Assembly (NCBI RefSeq): GCF_030143245.1
Contig: NZ_JARJNS010000004.1
Span: forward strand, 434,001 to 498,000
Direction of reading: 5' to 3'
DNA: 64,000 bases
Origin: Rhabdaerophilum sp. SD176
GTDB taxonomy: Bacteria; Pseudomonadota; Alphaproteobacteria; Rhizobiales; Beijerinckiaceae
The position numbers and the translations under genes were made by a program. This document shows positions 33,663-43,970 of the stretch, piece after piece. The notes under the pieces were generated by a model. It had not been told where the DNA came from and searched no databases. It saw only the letters and a list, made by a program, of their open reading frames with translations. Numbering within the stretch: the stretch's first letter is position 1; the number at the start of each line of letters is the position of its first letter.

Positions 33663-33775
33663 GCTGGTCTCCTCCTCGGCCCGTTCCGGGCCTGATGAAA
33701 CCAGCATGGCGGGCTTCCCGGTCCCCCGCCATGATCGGGATCAAAGGGGAGGGGCATCCATGACTTCGGAATCAG

Positions 33776-34063
33776 TCAATTGTTCAGATCCTCGTAGAGA
33801 TCGGCCCAATCCGGATTATCGGCGACAATGAGCCGGACCTTCCAGGCCCTTGGCCAGCGCTTGATGGATGTCTCGCGCTGGATCGCCTCGGCAATGCCGT
33901 CATGGCATTCAATCCAGACCAGCCTGTTCAGGCGATAGCGCCGGGTAAAGTGGCCGCCTTCGCCATTCCGGTGCTCGTAGCTTCATCTGGCGATATCATT
34001 CGTAACCCCGCAATAGAGGGTTCCGTTTGGCCGGTTGGTCATCATGTAGACATAGCCGGGCAT
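33776..34063 (-). pseudogene. GIY-YIG endonuclease domain protein, interrupted by a stop codon
   Basis: Reading back from 34063 gives MPGYVYMMTNRPNGTLYCGVTND, the GIY-YIG core (GYVY then YCGVT). At codon 27 (33983-33985) there is a TGA where the family carries Arg. The same frame then continues uninterrupted with EHRNGEGGHFTRRY, ETSIKRWPRAWK and ends NPDWADLYEDLN at 33776, which is the normal full family of about 95 residues. A single C-to-T change (CGA to TGA) explains it, so either a recent nonsense mutation or a read error. Confidence 0.88.
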
Positions 34064-34171
34064 GAAGTCGCTTCCCGTCAACGATCTCTTGATCGTGCCG
34101 GAAGCCAGCCCGTCGTGGAAGCGATGCAAGGTTGTGCACGCGAAACCCGGTTGTGCCCTTATGGCCGTCAT

Positions 34172-34261
34172 GCCCGCCCTTGGGGCGGGCATCCATGACT
34201 TGTCCACCGGCTCTGCTCGTGGAGGATCGCCAAGTCGTGGATGGCCGGGCCAGGCCCGGCC
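34172..34261. repeat. Cluster of three intergenic palindromes
   Basis: Three consecutive inverted repeats: GCCCGCC/GGCGGGC (34172-34190), ATCCATGACTTG/CAAGTCGTGGAT (34191-34242, one mismatch) and GGCCGGGC/GCCCGGCC (34243-34261). Such palindromic elements are common between genes in this order of bacteria. Confidence 0.75.
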
Positions 34262-34286
34262 ATGACGGAGAGGGCCGGTCAACGGA

Positions 34287-34310
34287 AAAGCCCGGCCGGA
34301 GCCGGGCTTT
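34287..34310 (-). terminator. Rho-independent terminator after nrdJ
   Basis: AAAGCCCGGC and GCCGGGCTTT form a perfect 10-bp stem with loop CGGA; on the minus strand the stem ends in CTTTT, 32 bases past the nrdJ stop. Confidence 0.8.
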
Positions 34311-34342
34311 ATGTCTTATGGATCAAACAAGGGGACCGCCGA

Positions 34343-37300
34343 TCACGAACAGCCCGTCGTTGAACCGCATGTATCACATTTCAGACAGGTGCCGTTCCGC
34401 ACCAGAGTGAAGTTCATGCATTCCGGGCAGGCCTCGCCGACATAGCCCTTCATCTTGGCGATGGAGCGCTTGGTGGCGATATCGTTAGTCGCGGCGGCAC
34501 CGGCCGGTCGCGCCGCCGGCGCCACGAAGCCGAGGCTCTCGATGGCTTCCGCGATCGAGGTATCCGCCTTCAGCGCTGTCGCGCCGGCCATGGCATAGAC
34601 GGTGGTGGTGCTGGTGGCCGTGGCCGCCATTGCCCCGCCGCCGGCACCGCCCTCGACCACGCCGAGATAGTTGGTGGCGCGGCCGCGGACGAGGCCCTTC
34701 GAAACCACCCGCGCCGCCGGCGTCGAGCCCGAGGGCAGGCCCTCGGCATCGTCGCCCCGGCCCAGGGTCGTCGCGCCGAGATCATCCGGCGTCACATGGG
34801 CAAGGTCTTCGCGGCCGAGATAGGAAATGGCCAGCTCGCGGAACACGTAATCGAGGATCGACGTGGCCGACTTGATGGCGTCATTGCCCTGCACGAAGCC
34901 CGCCGGCTCGAACCGGGTGAAGGTGAAGGCATCGACATATTCCTCGAGCGGCACGCCATATTGCAGGCCGAGCGAGATCGCGATGGCGAAATTGTTCATC
35001 ATGGCCCGGAAGGCGGCGCCTTCCTTGTGCATGTCGATGAAGATCTCGCCGAGGCGGCCATCCTCATATTCGCCGGTGCGCAGATAGACCTTGTGCCCGC
35101 CGACAATCGCCTTCTGGGTATAGCCCTTGCGGCGGCCCGGCAGCTTCTCGCGCTCGCGCACCTTCTCGATCCGCTCGATCACGCGCTCGACGATCTTCTC
35201 CGAGATCTGGGCCACGCGCGCCGCGTTCGGCATCGCCACCAGCGCCTCGACCGCCTCGTCGGCTTCCTCGGCCTCGTCCTCGATCAGGGCGGAGTTGAGC
35301 GGCTGGCTGAGCTTGGAGCCATCGCGGTAGAGCGCGTTGGCCTTCAGCGCCAGGCGCCAGGAGAGCAGATAGGCGCTCTTGCAATCCTCGACGGTCGCCT
35401 CGTTCGGCATGTTGATCGTCTTGGAGATCGCCCCCGAGATGAAGGGCTGCGCCGCCGCCATCATGGTGATGTGGCTCTCGACCGAGAGATAGCGCTTGCC
35501 GAGCCGGCCGCACGGATTGGCGCAATCGAAGACCGCGTAATGCTCCTGCTTGAGATGCGGCGCGCCTTCCAGCGTCATCGCCCCGCAGACATGGATATTG
35601 GCGGCCTCGATCTCCTTCTTCGAGAAGCCGAGGAAGGGCAGCAGCTCGAAGCTCATGTCATTGAGCTGCTCGTCGGTGATGCCCATCGCCTTCATCGCTT
35701 CGTCGCCGAAGGTCCAGCGGTTGAAGGCGAACTTGATGTCGAAGGCCGAGGGCAGGCCCTTTTCGAGCTTCTCGAGCATCTCGTCGGTGAAGCCCTTGGC
35801 CCGCAAGGTGGTGTGGTTGATGCCCGGCGCCTGCCGGAGCGAACCATGGCCCACCGCATAGGCCTCGATCTCGCCGATCTGGGCCTCGCTGTAGCCGAGC
35901 GTGCGCAGGGCCGCCGGAACCGCGCGGTTGATGATCTTGAAATAGCCGCCACCGGCCAGTTTCTTGAACTTCACCAGCGCGAAATCCGGCTCGATGCCCG
36001 TCGTGTCGCAATCCATGACAAGGCCGATCGTGCCCGTCGGGGCAATCACGGTGACCTGCGCATTGCGATAGCCATGCTTCTCGCCGAGCGCGAGGGCGCC
36101 ATCCCAGGAGGCCACGGCATGCGTGACAAGCGCCGGGATCGGGCAATTCGCATGGTCGAGCGGCACCGGATTGACCGCAAGGGCCTCGTAGCCGGTGGCT
36201 TCGCCACGGGCGGCGCGGGCATGGTTGCGGATGACGCGCAGCATATGCGCCGCGTTCTTCTTGTAGCCCGGGAAGGGGCCCAGCTCGGAAGCGACCTCTG
36301 CCGAGGTGCGATAGCTCATCCCCGTCATCAGCGCCGTCAGGGCGCCGCAGAGCGCCCGGCCGGCATCCGAATCATAGGACAGGCCCATCGTCATCAGCAG
36401 GCCGCCGATATTGGCATAGCCGAGGCCGAGGGTGCGGAATTCATAGGACAGTTCGGCGATCTCCTTCGACGGGAACTGCGCCATCAGCACCGAGATCTCG
36501 AGCACCAGCGTCCAGACCCGGATCGTGTGCTCATAGGCGCGGATATCGAATGCGCGGCCCTCCGCATCATAATACTGGAGCAGGTTCATCGATGCGAGGT
36601 TGCAGGCCGTATCGTCGAGGAACATGTATTCCGAGCACGGATTCGAGGCATTGATCCGCCCCGAAGCCGGGCAGGTATGCCAGTCATTCATGGTCGTGTT
36701 GAAATGCAGGCCCGGATCGGCCGAGGCCCAGGCCGCATAACCGATCTTCTCCCAGAGGTCGCGGGCCTTCAGCGTCTTGGCCACCTTGCCGTCGATGCGG
36801 CGGATCAGGTTCCAGTCGCCATCGGCCTCGACCGCACGCAGGAAATCATCCGTCAGAGACACGGAATTGTTCGAGTTCTGGCCGGCAACGGTCAGATAGG
36901 CCTCGGAATCCCAGTCGGTATCATAGATGTCGAATTCGAGATCCTTGTAGCCCTGCTTGGCGAACTGGATCACGCGCTTGATGTAGTTGTCCGGCACCAT
37001 CACGCGGCGCGCAGCCTTGATCTCGCGCTTCAGGGCCGGGTTCTTCTCCGGATCGAAGCAGGAATCGCCATCGCCCTCGCAATTGAGGCAGGCGCGCATG
37101 ATCGCCTTCATGGCCTTGGCATTGATCTTCGAACCGGTGACGAGCGCAGCGACCTTCTGCTCTTCCTTCACCTTCCAGTCGATATAGGCCTCGATATCCG
37201 GATGGTCGGCATTGACGACCACCATCTTCGCCGCGCGGCGCGTCGTGCCGCCCGACTTGATCGCGCCCGCAGCACGGTCACCGATCTTGAGGAAGCTCAT

Positions 37301-38062
37301 CAGCCCTGAGGAACGGCCACCGCCGGAAAGCTTCTCGCCTTCGCCGCGCAGCGCGGAGAAGTTCGAGCCCGTGCCGGAGCCGTATTTGAACAGGCGCGCC
37401 TCGCGCACCCAGAGATCCATGATCCCGCCCTCGTTGACGAGGTCGTCCTGCACGCCCTGGATGAAGCAGGCATGCGGCTGCGGATGCTCGTAGGAGGATT
37501 TCGAGCGGGTCAGCTTCCCGGTCTTGTAATCGACATAGAAATGGCCCTGGCCCGGGCCATCGATACCGTAAGCCCAGTGCAGGCCGGTATTGAACCATTG
37601 CGGCGAATTCGGCGCGACGCGCTGGGTGGCGAGCATGTAGCAAAGCTCGTCAAAGAAGGTCTGTGCGTCATCCTCGGAGGTGAAATAGCCCCCCTTCCAG
37701 CCCCAGTAGGTCCAGCAGCCGGCCAGCCGGTTGAAAACCTGCTTGGCGGAGGTTTCGGAGCCATAGCGCTCCTTCTCGGGCAGCGCGGCGAGGGCGGCCT
37801 CGTCCGGCACCGAGCGCCAGAGGAACGAGGGGACATCGTTCTCTTCGACACGCTTCAGCACCGCCGGCACGCCGGCCTTGCGGAAATACTTCTGCGCCAG
37901 CACGTCGGCGGCCACCTGACTCCAGCTCTCGGGAACTTCCAGCTTCTCAAGTCGGAACACCACCGAGCCGTCGGGATTCTTGATCTCCGAGCGTGTCTCG
38001 TGGAAGGCCAGGCCCGAATAGGGCGTCTGGCCTGCCTGGGTGTAAAGCCGTTCGAACTTCAT
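34343..38062 (-). CDS. nrdJ: Vitamin B12-dependent ribonucleotide reductase (class II)
   Basis: A 1239-residue adenosylcobalamin-dependent enzyme making deoxyribonucleotides, oxygen-independent. The start at 38062 ([17 protein letters not shown]) has GGGGACGAGAG before it; the longer open frame upstream is not protein-like. Visible: the [11 protein letters not shown] region, the substrate-site segment [24 protein letters not shown], and a C-terminal Cys-rich tail ([28 protein letters not shown] type) that reduces the active-site disulfide and binds zinc in this family. No cobalamin riboswitch is seen in the leader; a pair of NrdR-box-like sites lies 282 bases upstream. Confidence 0.96.
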   Translation of the reverse strand: MKFERLYTQAGQTPYSGLAFHETRSEIKNPDGSVVFRLEKLEVPESWSQVAADVLAQKYFRKAGVPAVLKRVEENDVPSFLWRSVPDEAALAALPEKERYGSETSAKQVFNRLAGCWTYWGWKGGYFTSEDDAQTFFDELCYMLATQRVAPNSPQWFNTGLHWAYGIDGPGQGHFYVDYKTGKLTRSKSSYEHPQPHACFIQGVQDDLVNEGGIMDLWVREARLFKYGSGTGSNFSALRGEGEKLSGGGRSSGLMSFLKIGDRAAGAIKSGGTTRRAAKMVVVNADHPDIEAYIDWKVKEEQKVAALVTGSKINAKAMKAIMRACLNCEGDGDSCFDPEKNPALKREIKAARRVMVPDNYIKRVIQFAKQGYKDLEFDIYDTDWDSEAYLTVAGQNSNNSVSLTDDFLRAVEADGDWNLIRRIDGKVAKTLKARDLWEKIGYAAWASADPGLHFNTTMNDWHTCPASGRINASNPCSEYMFLDDTACNLASMNLLQYYDAEGRAFDIRAYEHTIRVWTLVLEISVLMAQFPSKEIAELSYEFRTLGLGYANIGGLLMTMGLSYDSDAGRALCGALTALMTGMSYRTSAEVASELGPFPGYKKNAAHMLRVIRNHARAARGEATGYEALAVNPVPLDHANCPIPALVTHAVASWDGALALGEKHGYRNAQVTVIAPTGTIGLVMDCDTTGIEPDFALVKFKKLAGGGYFKIINRAVPAALRTLGYSEAQIGEIEAYAVGHGSLRQAPGINHTTLRAKGFTDEMLEKLEKGLPSAFDIKFAFNRWTFGDEAMKAMGITDEQLNDMSFELLPFLGFSKKEIEAANIHVCGAMTLEGAPHLKQEHYAVFDCANPCGRLGKRYLSVESHITMMAAAQPFISGAISKTINMPNEATVEDCKSAYLLSWRLALKANALYRDGSKLSQPLNSALIEDEAEEADEAVEALVAMPNAARVAQISEKIVERVIERIEKVREREKLPGRRKGYTQKAIVGGHKVYLRTGEYEDGRLGEIFIDMHKEGAAFRAMMNNFAIAISLGLQYGVPLEEYVDAFTFTRFEPAGFVQGNDAIKSATSILDYVFRELAISYLGREDLAHVTPDDLGATTLGRGDDAEGLPSGSTPAARVVSKGLVRGRATNYLGVVEGGAGGGAMAATATSTTTVYAMAGATALKADTSIAEAIESLGFVAPAARPAGAAATNDIATKRSIAKMKGYVGEACPECMNFTLVRNGTCLKCDTCGSTTGCS

Positions 38063-38797
38063 CTCTCGTCCCCTTTTGGGTGCCTCGGCACCGCTGACCT
38101 TGCTCTTGCGAAGCGCCCGAACCGCTATGGAGAGGCGAATCCGCATTGAGCCGTGAATACTCACGGCCCCCGCCTGCTCCGTTTGACGTGCCAGAACCCC
38201 CGACCCTGTTCGCGGAAGAGACTTTGGGTGGCCCGGAAAGCCGGCCCCCCGGCCGTATCCCGAACCCCGCTTTTTTTGACGCCGGATCTGGCCCGGCGGT
38301 CTCTGTCGCGAAGACGCCCAAGCTAGGACAGCCGCTTCGAGGGCGTCAATATCTAGTTGGGTATCCACATGATGGTCGCAACATCTGGTGACTAACTTGT
38401 GAATCGTGGGGACAATTCGGCGATTCTTCGCAACGGTATGATGAGTCAGGATTTTTCTCGGCGGGTGACTCGGTGGCCTCCTGAACCGGCAAAAAATCAA
38501 GCGGAATCTTCGGCGAATTTTGCCGCATTGGCGGGTTCAGCCGGCAAAGATTCCAGGGGGTGATTCCCCATCGGGCCGCGCCGGGCCGATACCAGATGTA
38601 GCGGCTCAGGGCAGCCGAGGCACAAGGCGCAATGCCGGTCCCGGGCTCTGAAATCACGCGTGAATCCGGTCTCCACCCTTGGAATCGCTGGACCTCGGTC
38701 AGCAAATTTGCGAGAAGCAGCGTCATGCGGCGCTTGCTGGAGCAGGCGGACGAATCACATTCCGCCCGACAGCGATTCGCAAAACCGGAAGACCACG
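38063..38797. other. Divergent nrdJ / NDUFA12 regulatory region
   Basis: 735 bases without a gene. From the nrdJ side: a perfect small hairpin CCGTGA-ATAC-TCACGG (38151-38166) in the nrdJ leader, a T7 tract near 38272-38278, the NrdR-like pair at 38344-38391, then some 400 bases with no recognisable feature up to the NDUFA12 gene. Confidence 0.6.
38344..38391 (-). promoter_or_regulatory. Pair of NrdR-box-like sites upstream of nrdJ
   Basis: Two 16-base sites with cores CAATATCTAG (38347-38356) and CAACATCTGG (38379-38388), read on the minus strand as CTAGATATTG and CCAGATGTTG. Both fit the NrdR consensus acaCwAtATaTwGtgt at its invariant C, A, AT, T and G. Their starts are 32 bases apart, three helical turns, the spacing known for NrdR pairs. 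Confidence 0.65.
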
Positions 38798-39202
38798 ATG
38801 AAGACCCTTCTCCTGCAGATTTTCACCTGGTGGAATGGCCAGACCCTCGGCACCCGTTTCTGGACATGGCGCAAGGGCGAGAAGGTCGGCACCGATCAGT
38901 TCGGCAACATCTATTACCGTACGCGCGGCGGCGCGAAGGATCCGGCCCTTGGCCACGAGCGCCGCTGGGTGATCTATAACGGCGAGGCTGATGCCTCGAT
39001 GATCCCGCCCGGCTGGCATGGCTGGATGCATCACCGGGTTGCGATGCCGCCCTCGCAGGAGGATTACGCCGCGAAGGAATGGGAATTGCCGCATCAGGGC
39101 AACCCGACCGGCACGGCCGATGCCTATCGCCCGGCCGGGTCGATCCTGGCGCAGGGGCAGCCGGCCGGTACGCGCGGTGAATACGAGCCTTGGCGCCCGT
39201 AA
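38798..39202 (+). CDS. NADH:ubiquinone oxidoreductase subunit NDUFA12 family protein
   Basis: A 134-residue supernumerary complex I subunit, homologue of mitochondrial NDUFA12 (B17.2), found in alphaproteobacteria. The characteristic core is GTRFWTWRKGEKVGTDQFGNIYY, then RRWVIYNGEADASMIPPGWHGWMHH (about 48-72), and a C-terminal PWRP-type ending. The start at 38798 (MKTLLLQIFTWWNGQT) follows CGGAAG. Acts on the matrix/cytosolic face of the peripheral arm. Confidence 0.93.
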   Translation: MKTLLLQIFTWWNGQTLGTRFWTWRKGEKVGTDQFGNIYYRTRGGAKDPALGHERRWVIYNGEADASMIPPGWHGWMHHRVAMPPSQEDYAAKEWELPHQGNPTGTADAYRPAGSILAQGQPAGTRGEYEPWRP

Positions 39203-39282
39203 CGCCCTTTTTTCGTCCGGATTTCAGTGATAGGGCAGGCGCCGTTGCCGCGCTGGCGCGGGAAGGGATTCGAAGAAACATC

Positions 39283-39948
39283 ATGATCCGGCATTTTCGG
39301 TTGCTCCCGCTTGTCGGCCTGAGCCTTGCAGGCCTCATGGCGGCTCCGGCCCTTGCCGACAAGATCAAGAACCCCACAGCAGTCTTTTCCGGTCTCGACA
39401 AGATTACCGGGCGGATCATCGCCTTCGAGGCCGCCGTCGACGAGACGGTGCAATTCGGCTCGCTGCAACTGACGCCGCGCATCTGTTATTCCCGGCCGGA
39501 TTACGAGAACCCGCAGACGACCACCTTCCTCGAGGTCGAGGAGGTCAGCACCGACAACCAGTACAAGAAGATCTTCGCGGGCTGGATGTTCGCGGCCAGC
39601 CCGGGCCTGAACGCCATTGAGCACCCGGTCTATGATGTCTGGCTGACCGACTGCAAGGGCGGGACGGAGATCATCAAGACCCCGCCGGAAGCCGACGAGG
39701 TCGAGGAGACGCCGCCGCCACTCGCCGCCGATCGCAAACAGCCGCCCCGGCCGGTCTCTCCGGTCCAGCGTGGCCCGGGCCAGGCCGCTACCAATGCCCC
39801 GTTGCGCCTGCCGGACAGCACCGGCCGTGGTGCGCCGGTCCCGCCGGCGGGCGTTGCGCCGCGCGCCCAGCCACAGCAGCGCTTCTTCCCCACCAATACC
39901 GGGCCGGCCCGCGGCGGCGCGGCCTATGATCCCGGCCCGAGGAACTGA
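39283..39948 (+). CDS. DUF2155 domain secreted protein
   Basis: A 221-residue exported protein. Signal peptide MIRHFRLLPLVGLSLAGLMA ends at ALA. The DUF2155 domain (about 30-130) shows FSGLDKITGRIIAFEAAVDE, FGSLQLTPRICYSRP, then FAGWMFAASPGLNAIEHPVYDVWLTDC. A long Pro/Arg-rich low-complexity tail follows (about 140-221). The family sits beside the NDUFA12 gene in many alphaproteobacteria; its function is unknown, with two conserved cysteines. Confidence 0.88.
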   Translation: MIRHFRLLPLVGLSLAGLMAAPALADKIKNPTAVFSGLDKITGRIIAFEAAVDETVQFGSLQLTPRICYSRPDYENPQTTTFLEVEEVSTDNQYKKIFAGWMFAASPGLNAIEHPVYDVWLTDCKGGTEIIKTPPEADEVEETPPPLAADRKQPPRPVSPVQRGPGQAATNAPLRLPDSTGRGAPVPPAGVAPRAQPQQRFFPTNTGPARGGAAYDPGPRN

Positions 39949-39964
39949 AGTCCAACCGCCAGTT

Positions 39965-40651
39965 TTATGGTGCCGGGGGCTTGGCCCGCCCGAGCGCGGC
40001 AAGCACCGTGCCGATATGGCCGGGCCCCTCGGCCGGCCAGACATGGAAATCGCCCTGCCTGTCCAAGGCTGCATCGAGCAGGGCGCGATAGGCCTTCCTC
40101 GGAATTTCGGTCGCGCCGAATTGCTGGAGGTGGCTCGTGACGAACTGCGTGTCGAGCAGCGTGAACCCGCCCGCCCGGAGCCGCGCCACCAGATGGACCA
40201 GCGCGATCTTCGAGCAATCCCGCGCGCGGTGGAACATGCTTTCGCCGAAGAAGGCTGAACCAAGCGCGATCCCATAGAGGCCGCCGACCAGCGCCTCCCC
40301 GTCATAAACCTCGACGGTATGGCAGAATCCCTGCTCGAACAGCGCGCCATAGAGCCGCCGGATCGGCCGGTTGATCCAGGTCGCGCCTTCCTCTTGCCGG
40401 GGCGCGGCGCAGGCCTCGATCACGGCTGCAAAATCACGGTCCACCACCACGCGATAGCGTGCCTGCCGCACCAGCCGCATCAGCCGGGAGCCGACATGGA
40501 ACCGGTCGAGCGGCAGGATGCCGCGCTTCTGCGGCTCGATCCAGTGAAGGCCGGGATCCTCTGCGCTTTCCGCCATGGGGAAGATGCCGGCCGCATAGGC
40601 ACGCAGCAGGATATCCGGAGTGATCGGGAGATCCTGGTCGTCATCCTGCAT
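39965..40651 (-). CDS. aat: Leucyl/phenylalanyl-tRNA--protein transferase
   Basis: A 228-residue enzyme adding Leu or Phe to N-terminal Arg or Lys, marking proteins for ClpS/ClpAP. Family signatures: [15 protein letters not shown], the W(I/W)xPxxR-like [41 protein letters not shown], and [21 protein letters not shown], with [13 protein letters not shown]. Normal length. First on the minus strand after accC, about 65 bases beyond it, and probably part of the same run. Confidence 0.96.
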   Translation of the reverse strand: MQDDDQDLPITPDILLRAYAAGIFPMAESAEDPGLHWIEPQKRGILPLDRFHVGSRLMRLVRQARYRVVVDRDFAAVIEACAAPRQEEGATWINRPIRRLYGALFEQGFCHTVEVYDGEALVGGLYGIALGSAFFGESMFHRARDCSKIALVHLVARLRAGGFTLLDTQFVTSHLQQFGATEIPRKAYRALLDAALDRQGDFHVWPAEGPGHIGTVLAALGRAKPPAP

Positions 40652-40716
40652 GGCTACGGCCCGTTTCCTGAAAGGGGCTGGCGCGGTGCCGCGCCGCGTT
40701 GTCGGCGCGTGTGCCG

Positions 40717-42075
40717 TCAGGCCAGTTCACCCATGCCGCCGTCGCGCAGGAACTTCTCCAGCCAATGGATATCATAGAGTCCATTCTGGATATCCTGGTT
40801 CCGGACCAGCGTTCGGAACAGCGGCAGCGTCGTCTCGATCCCGTCGACGACAAACTCGTCAAGGGCACGGCGAAGGCGCATCAGGCATTCATTCCGCGTC
40901 CGCCCGTGGACGATCAGTTTCGCCACAAGCGAATCGTAATGCGGCGGAATCCGGTAGCCCTGATACACGGCCGAATCCACCCGCACGCCGAGCCCGCCGG
41001 GCGGATGGAAATAGGTCACCATGCCGGGCGAGGGGCGGAACGTCGCCGGGTGCTCGGCATTGACGCGGCATTCGATCGCGTGGCCGGACACTTTGATGTC
41101 GCTCTGGCTGACCGAGAGCGGAGAGCCGGCCGCCACCTTGATCTGCTCGTTCACGAGGTCGATCCCGGTGATCATCTCCGTCACCGGATGCTCGACCTGG
41201 ATGCGCGTGTTCATCTCGATGAAATAGAATTCGCCGTTCTCGTAAAGGAACTCGATCGTCCCGGCGCCGAGATAACCCAGCTCCGACATGGCCTTCGCGA
41301 CGATGCCGCCGATCTTCTCGCGCTGCTCGGCATTGAGGGCGGGCGAGGGGCCTTCCTCCCAGACCTTCTGGTGGCGGCGCTGGAGCGAACAATCCCGCTC
41401 GGCGAGATGGATCGCCCCGCCCTTGCCGTCGCCCAGAACCTGGATCTCGATATGCCGCGGCTTTTCGAGATACTTCTCGATATAGACCGCATCATCCCCG
41501 AACGCCGCCTTGGCTTCGGTGCGCGCCGCCGCCAGCGCATAGGAGAGATCCTCCTCGGTGCGGGCCACCTTCATGCCGCGGCCGCCACCGCCGGCTGCGG
41601 CCTTGATGATCACGGGAAAGCCGATCTCGGCCGCAACACGCTTGGCCTCTTCGTCCTCGGTAATCCCGCCTTCCGAGCCGGGAACGACGGGGATGCCAAG
41701 ACGGACAGCTGTCTTCTTCGCCTCGATCTTGTCGCCCATCGTGCGGATATGCTGCGATTTCGGGCCGATAAAGCCGATCTTGTGCTGTTCAAGCACTTCG
41801 GCAAACCGGGCATTCTCCGACAGGAACCCGTAGCCGGGATGGACAGCATCGGCGCCCGTAATCTCGCAGGCGGCGATCAGCGAGGGAATGTTGAGGTAGG
41901 AATCGCGCGGCGAGGGCGGGCCGATACACACGCTTTCATCGGCGAGCTTCACATGCATCGCATCCGCATCGGCCGTCGAATGGACCGCAACCGTGGCGAT
42001 CCCGAGTTCCTTGCAGGCGCGGAGGATGCGAAGCGCGATCTCGCCGCGATTGGCGATGAGGACCTTGTCGAACAT
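40717..42075 (-). CDS. accC: Acetyl-CoA carboxylase biotin carboxylase subunit
   Basis: A 452-residue ATP-grasp enzyme that carboxylates the biotin of AccB at the start of fatty acid synthesis. N-terminal [17 protein letters not shown], glycine loop [12 protein letters not shown], metal/bicarbonate motif [14 protein letters not shown] and C-terminal [12 protein letters not shown] are intact. It follows accB by a single base, so co-translation is expected. Confidence 0.97.
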   Translation of the reverse strand: MFDKVLIANRGEIALRILRACKELGIATVAVHSTADADAMHVKLADESVCIGPPSPRDSYLNIPSLIAACEITGADAVHPGYGFLSENARFAEVLEQHKIGFIGPKSQHIRTMGDKIEAKKTAVRLGIPVVPGSEGGITEDEEAKRVAAEIGFPVIIKAAAGGGGRGMKVARTEEDLSYALAAARTEAKAAFGDDAVYIEKYLEKPRHIEIQVLGDGKGGAIHLAERDCSLQRRHQKVWEEGPSPALNAEQREKIGGIVAKAMSELGYLGAGTIEFLYENGEFYFIEMNTRIQVEHPVTEMITGIDLVNEQIKVAAGSPLSVSQSDIKVSGHAIECRVNAEHPATFRPSPGMVTYFHPPGGLGVRVDSAVYQGYRIPPHYDSLVAKLIVHGRTRNECLMRLRRALDEFVVDGIETTLPLFRTLVRNQDIQNGLYDIHWLEKFLRDGGMGELA

Positions 42076-42076
42076 G

Positions 42077-42571
42077 TTACTCGATCACCACCAGCGGTTC
42101 GCCATACTCGACTGGCTGGCCATCCTCGACGAGGATATGCGTTACGGTGCCGGCGCGCGGCGCAACGATTTCGTTGAAGGTCTTCATCGCCTCGACCAGA
42201 AGCAGTTTCTCGCCCTGCTTCACCTGGCTGCCGATTTCGATGAAAGCGGTGGCGCCCGGCGAGGGACGGCGATAGGCCGTGCCAACCATCGGCGAGCGCA
42301 CGGCACCCGGATGGGCCCCGAGATCCGCCGGCTTGTCGGCAGCGGGGGCGGACACCGCCGCGGCTGCGGCCACAGGTGCCGCCGCAACGGCCGGAGCGGC
42401 AGCGACCGTCTGCATGACGGGCGCCACGGTAACCTGCCGGGCCACGCGAATCCGCAGATCCCCTTTCTCCACTTCGATCTCGGTCAGGTCAGTCTCCGAG
42501 ATCAGCAGGGCGATCTGGCGCACCAGATCGGGATCAATGGTCAGGTCTTTGGCCATGGATGGGGCTTTCAT
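42077..42571 (-). CDS. accB: Acetyl-CoA carboxylase biotin carboxyl carrier protein
   Basis: A 164-residue biotin carrier. A helical N-terminus is followed by an Ala/Pro-rich flexible linker (about 48-80) and the biotinyl domain, with the lysine to be biotinylated at K130 in [10 protein letters not shown]. The start at 42571 ([10 protein letters not shown]) was preferred; MAKDL at 42556 is an alternative, since neither has a strong ribosome site. Operon with aroQ upstream and accC downstream. Confidence 0.95.
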   Translation of the reverse strand: MKAPSMAKDLTIDPDLVRQIALLISETDLTEIEVEKGDLRIRVARQVTVAPVMQTVAAAPAVAAAPVAAAAAVSAPAADKPADLGAHPGAVRSPMVGTAYRRPSPGATAFIEIGSQVKQGEKLLLVEAMKTFNEIVAPRAGTVTHILVEDGQPVEYGEPLVVIE

Positions 42572-42591
42572 GAATTCGTCGTCTCGCTGTG

Positions 42592-43032
42592 TCAGGCCGC
42601 AGGCGGCATATCGAGCAATGCGCGGAGGGCGAGCACATAGCTGTTCGCGCCGAAGCCCGCAATCACCCCGATGGCAACCGGTGCGATATAGGAATGATGC
42701 CGGAACTCCTCGCGGGCATGCACGTTGGACAGATGCACCTCGATGGCCCGGACCTTGGCTGCCTTGATCGCATCACGGACAGCCACAGAAGTGTGGGTAT
42801 AGGCCCCGGCATTGAGGATGACATCCGCCATGACCTCACCGGCCTCGTGAATATGCGTCACAAGCCCACCCTCGAAATTCGTCTGCCGGAACACAAGCTG
42901 GATATGCTCGCGCTGGGCGATGGCCTGCAATGAAGCCTCGATATCCTCGAGCGTCTTGGTGCCATAGATGCCCGGCTCGCGCTTGCCGAGAAGGTTGAGA
43001 TTGGGTCCGTTCAGGACGTGAATCTGACGCAT
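42592..43032 (-). CDS. aroQ: Type II 3-dehydroquinate dehydratase
   Basis: A 146-residue shikimate-pathway enzyme. The start at 43032 gives the classic [21 protein letters not shown] with the catalytic Tyr; then [32 protein letters not shown] and the C-terminal [18 protein letters not shown] with the catalytic His. Twenty bases separate it from accB, an order common in alphaproteobacteria. Confidence 0.96.
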   Translation of the reverse strand: MRQIHVLNGPNLNLLGKREPGIYGTKTLEDIEASLQAIAQREHIQLVFRQTNFEGGLVTHIHEAGEVMADVILNAGAYTHTSVAVRDAIKAAKVRAIEVHLSNVHAREEFRHHSYIAPVAIGVIAGFGANSYVLALRALLDMPPAA

Positions 43033-43146
43033 GCTTCTGCCTGCCCGCCACATTTTGCGTTACGCAAGGGCGCCCTCTCTAGCCCAAAACATCGCAAAAC
43101 GGAAACGCCCTCTGTTGAGAAGTCCGGGCAGGCTGCGAATCCGGTC

Positions 43147-43938
43147 TCAGCATTCCGCCTTCTTGCACTGGCGCCAGGCCTGCACGCGCTTGGAGAGTTC
43201 GTCATAGCCGCGCGCGCCGATGATCAGTTCCTCGGCCACCACATAGCTCGGCGTCCCGTTGATGCCGAGGGCATCCGCCAGCCCGCGAGATTCCTCGAGG
43301 GCCAGCGGAATGGCCGGCGAGGCCATCGCCGTCTCGAGTTTCTTCAGGTCGGCGCCGAGATCCTTGGCCACCGCAAGCGCCTGATCACGGCCGACACTGC
43401 CCCGGGTGTTCAGGAGGTTCGCATGGAACTTCCACAGCTTGTCCTTGTCGAATTGCTGGCGGAGCGCCAGGGCCACCACGGCGGCATCCCGCGAGCCGGG
43501 CGAGAGGATCGGGAACTCCTTGATCACGACGCGGACATTCTTGTCGGTATCGAGGATCTTCTGGATGTCGGCGAGGCCGCGCTTGCAGAAGCCGCAATTG
43601 AAATCGAAGAACTCGACAATGGTCACATCGCCGTTCGGGTTTCCGACAACCGTGTGATGCTCGGACACGTAGAGCGGGCTCTTCGGGTCAGCCGTGAGGC
43701 GCCGGATTGCCTTCTGCTCCTCCTCCTTCTGCCGCCGCTCCAGTTCGATCATCGCCTCCTGGATCACCTCGGGATGCTTGAGGAGATATTCCTTCACGAT
43801 GGATTCGATGGCGCTCCGATCAACAGGCGGGCTGGCCGGCGGCGTGCCCTGCGCGAAGCTTGTGCCCTGGCTGGCGACCAGCAGGATGCTGGAAGCCGCG
43901 AGCATCCGGATGCGGGCGAAGAGGGGGAGGCGGCGCAT
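43147..43938 (-). CDS. DsbA-family periplasmic thiol:disulfide protein
   Basis: A 263-residue exported thioredoxin-fold protein. The start at 43938 has AAGGAACG upstream; a signal peptide (about 7-29, ending FAQG) is followed by a helical segment (SIVKEYLLKHPEVIQEAMIELERRQKEEEQ) and a DsbA-like domain with active site CGFC in VEFFDFNCGFCKRG. The end shows GTPSYVV, the cis-Pro loop. This N-helix plus thioredoxin layout is that of ScsC/BcfH-like or DsbA-family proteins, which may oligomerise and act as isomerases. It is in one run with the M48 protease, 32 bases downstream of it. Confidence 0.9.
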   Translation of the reverse strand: MRRLPLFARIRMLAASSILLVASQGTSFAQGTPPASPPVDRSAIESIVKEYLLKHPEVIQEAMIELERRQKEEEQKAIRRLTADPKSPLYVSEHHTVVGNPNGDVTIVEFFDFNCGFCKRGLADIQKILDTDKNVRVVIKEFPILSPGSRDAAVVALALRQQFDKDKLWKFHANLLNTRGSVGRDQALAVAKDLGADLKKLETAMASPAIPLALEESRGLADALGINGTPSYVVAEELIIGARGYDELSKRVQAWRQCKKAEC

Positions 43939-43970
43939 GGTCGTTCCTTCTGGGCTGCGGAATCGGGAGG

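Noticed and set aside
34796-37309. 837-codon plus-strand frame inside nrdJ
   Set aside because: Shadow of the reductase in another frame with skewed His/Arg/Asp composition.
38063-38343. Cobalamin riboswitch in the nrdJ leader
   Set aside because: I looked for the B12-box and its conserved stems and did not find them; only a small hairpin and a T tract are present.
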